A stretch of DNA of 64,000 bases from Aquila chrysaetos chrysaetos (lineage: Eukaryota > Chordata > Aves > Accipitriformes > Accipitridae). The DNA is taken from NCBI RefSeq assembly GCF_900496995.4, contig NC_044024.1, positions 15,750,698-15,814,697 on the forward strand, read 5' to 3'. Positions 61,678 to 64,000 of the stretch are shown in pieces. The notes under the pieces were generated by a model that saw only the letters and a list, made by a program, of their open reading frames with translations, was not told the origin of the DNA and did not search any database. The position numbers were made by a program, and so were the translations under genes. Position 1 is the stretch's first letter; every line of letters begins with the position of its first letter.

Positions 61678-61730
61678 CCGCACCGCACCGCACCGTACGG
61701 TACGGTACGGTACGGTACCGCACCGCGCCC
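61678..61730. repeat. Palindromic pentanucleotide array (CCGCA / CGGTA units)
   Basis: CCGCACCGCACCG leads into four CGGTA-type units, then CCGCACCGCG. The centre is built of CCGTACGG and GGTACC, both self-complementary, so either strand can fold into hairpins. It lies about 75 bp inside MTNR1C intron 1 within the CpG island. Confidence 0.85.
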
Positions 61731-62472
61731 GGGGCTCCGCCGGCCCCGCACGGCAGCGCTCCCCGCCCGCGGCCGGGCGGGAGCCTGCGGGGAGCCAGCG
61801 GCGGACGGGCCCGCAGCCCCTCCGCTTGGCACCGGAGCGGTAAAAGGGCGTCTCGGGAGCCCCGGGGGCCGCGCTGGCCCGGGTGGAGGGGCGGTGAGGC
61901 GCTCGTCTTTTCCCTCCGGTGACCCGAGTCACGGCGGGGGTTCCCGGCTCGCCGTCTGTCCGTCCCGTCCCGCTGCTTCTGTCCTCCAACTTCTCGGAAC
62001 TTGTGTCTCCCAGAGGCAGCCGCAAATGGAGGAGCCCCGACTCACGTCGCGACTCAGGTAAAACCCGCATTCCTTCCACCAGCAGCGTGCGGGGAGAGAG
62101 CGGGGAGAGCAGGCGCTGGCGAGGAGGACTCCGAGTGCCGGGGGCAGGTGCAGAGGAAGACCGCTCCTGGGTCGAGACGAGCCCGTTACAACGCCGAGCG
62201 CTTGCTTTTACGTCCCAGCCTTGCGTGTGGTTTAGCGTTTTCGTCTCAAAGGTGCTGTGCTTTAGGTGACCAACTGGAAGCAGAGTGAAGATTTTCCGTG
62301 GTTTTTCCGTGGGTAATTTGAAAGTCTGCTTTGGCACCTTGCGTATTGACCTCCCTAGTAAATTAATCTAGGAAAATTCTTGATATTAACCATTTTTAAG
62401 AAGGTTGTGGGTTTTGAGCGTGTAGTTTGTTTCTTTTGGGTTTTTTTTTTTTTTTTTGCCTTTGCCGTTAGC

Positions 62473-62526
62473 AAAGAAATAGCACTGGATATAAATTTTA
62501 GTAAAGAAATAGCACTGGCTATAAAT
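62473..62526. repeat. Two-copy 30-bp tandem duplication
   Basis: AAAGAAATAGCACTGGATAT (62473 onward) and its second copy at 62503 agree over 24 bases with one difference (A versus C). They sit at a 30-bp period in MTNR1C intron 1. Confidence 0.85.
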
Positions 62527-64000
62527 CGCTCTGGAAGGACTTTCAAGTAGTCTGTGTAGTGCTGCTTAAAACACACCGTAGAGTATGTTTTGCTAAGGAC
62601 TACACCACTGTCCGCTTTTATAGTGAAAGACGTAAAATGACCTTTAGTTTTATAGCTTGTAAAATGGTTTTAATTAAATATCTTCCGTGTTTATAATGTG
62701 TAAGACAAAGTCGTAAGGATTTTGGAGATGCTGATCTCTCTCTGTCTCTCTCAACTTTCTGTAAATGTAGAGTAACTCAACAGAGTTCAGTAAAAGCAGC
62801 TGATGGCTAAGACTGATGGGACAATTTCACCCCAGTGCCTTTAACATTCGACTGATTTATTAATGATAGTACAAAAATGGCTGCTGGCTTAGGCAGGTGC
62901 TGGATGCAGTGACCTCGACCGGTGAGTTGCTCTCTAACCGGTACACGAAACGCAGCCCACAGTATCCACAATACATGAACATGCTGTACTGGGTTTATGA
63001 GAACTTTAATATAGTTGGGAAAGGTATTTTCCATTCTCTTCAGCTTTGCTTTAAAATGTGAGCGCTGTGAGCTTGTGATCGGTGGTTCTGGGAAAGAAAA
63101 ATAGAGACACCCTCCCCTTCTACCCAAGATAATTAGTGGTTTATGTTATCTGGCTGGTGGGGCAGCAAGCAGATTTGAAACTATTTAGCTGCTTTTATCA
63201 CCTTTCAAATTGTTAATGGCTTGAATGCATTTCATGTCTTAAGACTGCCTCTGTTATGAGTTGAGTTAAAGTTCCTGCAAAAGTGAAAAAGAACAGCTTT
63301 CCCTTGAAGTGACCACGGAGGTGTTTTCCAAATCTTAATCCTTGTCAGTAACCCGTTGTCTGCTCTGCATGCAAGCTATCGGGATGTACGAGTAAAACCA
63401 ACGCAAGTGAAATCGTTGTTAACCTCCTTGACTTGCGGGGAGGTGCCTTTCATTGCACACAGAACTTGAGGGTGACTAGTGGGGAATTCAGTGTTACACG
63501 CTTCGAAGCGGTGGTAGGTATCGAGAGACCCGTCCTGCTTTGTTGACCTGAGCATCGTTCCTCCTTCAGTCAGCAGCCTAAACTGGGAATGCCTTTGCCA
63601 AGTCACTAGAGGGGTTCAGCAGCAGGAAAGCGAGGTTGTCAGACTGATGGTGATGGTCCAAAGTTCAGTAAGGTAAAACATCTAACCAGCATTTAACTGT
63701 TGTCATCTTGTTTGGCTGGAAAGATCATGTGTGTTTAGGATGTTCAGACAATGTTCTGCATCTGTCCATGTCGGGAAGCGAGCGGGCTGTCTGCCTCCCT
63801 GGATGCAGAATGAGAAGTCAGGGGTCTCAGCTCAGTTCATGGTCCTCCTGACATGTGAGCAACACCACGAATGAGAGGGGCTCAGCTGGAGCGCAGCTGA
63901 AGGCCTTTGGACAAAGTTTTTCTGCTCATGTTCAAACCTACCCTAAGTCAGTCCAGTAAATGAAAAGGACACCCGTTATGGATGTGTCAGCTCTTGCCAA

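Larger units (their letters stand above)
60700..62200. promoter_or_regulatory. MTNR1C: MTNR1C CpG island and promoter region
   Basis: Dense CpG begins near 60.7 kb, peaks at 61.0-61.9 kb and fades by 62.2 kb, spanning the 5'UTR, exon 1 and early intron 1. No convincing TATA box is visible. A C run of 14 lies at 61055-61068. The transcription start cannot be placed from sequence. Several long open frames in this block on both strands are composition artefacts. Confidence 0.75.
61604..64000 (+). other. MTNR1C: MTNR1C intron 1 (partial)
   Basis: From the donor to the window edge no exon encoding the expected NIFVVSLSVADLVVA-type start of exon 2 is found in any + frame, so intron 1 is longer than 2.4 kb. 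Long first introns are normal for melatonin receptors. The first 600 bp are CpG-rich and the rest is ordinary intronic DNA with a T run at 62440-62457. Confidence 0.85.

Noticed and set aside
61111-62061. N-terminal extension and read-through of the Mel1c frame
   Set aside because: The frame is open upstream of 61429 only because of composition. It has no upstream ATG and would include a poly-Glu run. Past 61603 it reads through a clear donor at the family's conserved intron position.
61114-62337. A 407-codon minus-strand frame across MTNR1C exon 1
   Set aside because: It is the shadow of a CpG island and a known plus-strand exon. It translates the GGA and pentamer repeats into low-complexity runs and has no recognisable domain.
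1-64000. CR1 3' ends, endogenous retroviral LTRs, CRISPR arrays and bacterial-type operons
   Set aside because: No ATTCTATGATTCTATGA-type CR1 ends, no LTR or primer-binding-site pairs and no spaced direct-repeat arrays were seen. The window is vertebrate nuclear DNA, so prokaryotic features are not expected.

Overview
The window is vertebrate genomic DNA, most probably from a bird. It has spliced genes with GT-AG introns, CpG-island promoters, long non-coding stretches and few recent transposons. Two protein-coding genes can be supported, both on the + strand. HMGB3 (the avian HMG2a type) is complete. Its non-coding exon 1 ends at 30299, coding exons 2-5 run from 33151 to 35400, and the main poly(A) signal is at 36235. 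The second gene is the first exon of a melatonin receptor of the Mel1c type (MTNR1C, the avian counterpart of mammalian GPR50). Its start codon is at 61429 and its donor at 61604; the rest of the gene lies beyond the right edge. HMGB3 followed by GPR50 is also the human Xq28 gene order, so this is an old syntenic block, carried in birds on an autosome. The deduced HMGB3 protein agrees with the chicken protein as I remember it. The Mel1c N-terminus differs from the chicken one at several residues, so a bird other than chicken is more likely.

Layout. 1-5.88 kb: non-coding. 5.88-6.13 kb: a small CpG island whose centre carries two opposed YY1/ATGGCGG-type motifs; it looks like a promoter, but no gene could be assigned to it. 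6.1-29.5 kb: gene-free, with relics of old amniote palindromic repeats, a probable LINE fragment and homopolymer tracts. 29.5-32.3 kb: a large CpG island spanning the HMGB3 promoter, exon 1 and most of intron 1, with six YY1-like motifs spaced roughly every 215-330 bp. 33.1-36.3 kb: HMGB3 coding exons and 3'UTR. 36.3-60.6 kb: intergenic, alternating GC-rich segments (an orphan CpG-rich patch near 42.6 kb) and AT-rich islands that look like enhancer or conserved-element candidates. 60.7-62.2 kb: CpG island, 5'UTR and exon 1 of MTNR1C, with several unusual short tandem repeats. 62.2-64 kb: MTNR1C intron 1.

The two genes are neighbours but not a functional unit. HMGB3 is a nuclear DNA-bending chromatin protein of proliferating and progenitor cells; MTNR1C is a plasma-membrane Gi-coupled receptor. 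The observations most worth following up are regulatory: the quasi-periodic YY1-like cluster in HMGB3 intron 1, the Pumilio-motif cluster in the HMGB3 3'UTR, the orphan CpG island at 5.9 kb, and the palindromic pentanucleotide array just inside MTNR1C intron 1. I found no evidence of a new protein-coding system. All family and synteny statements come from memory, without database searches.
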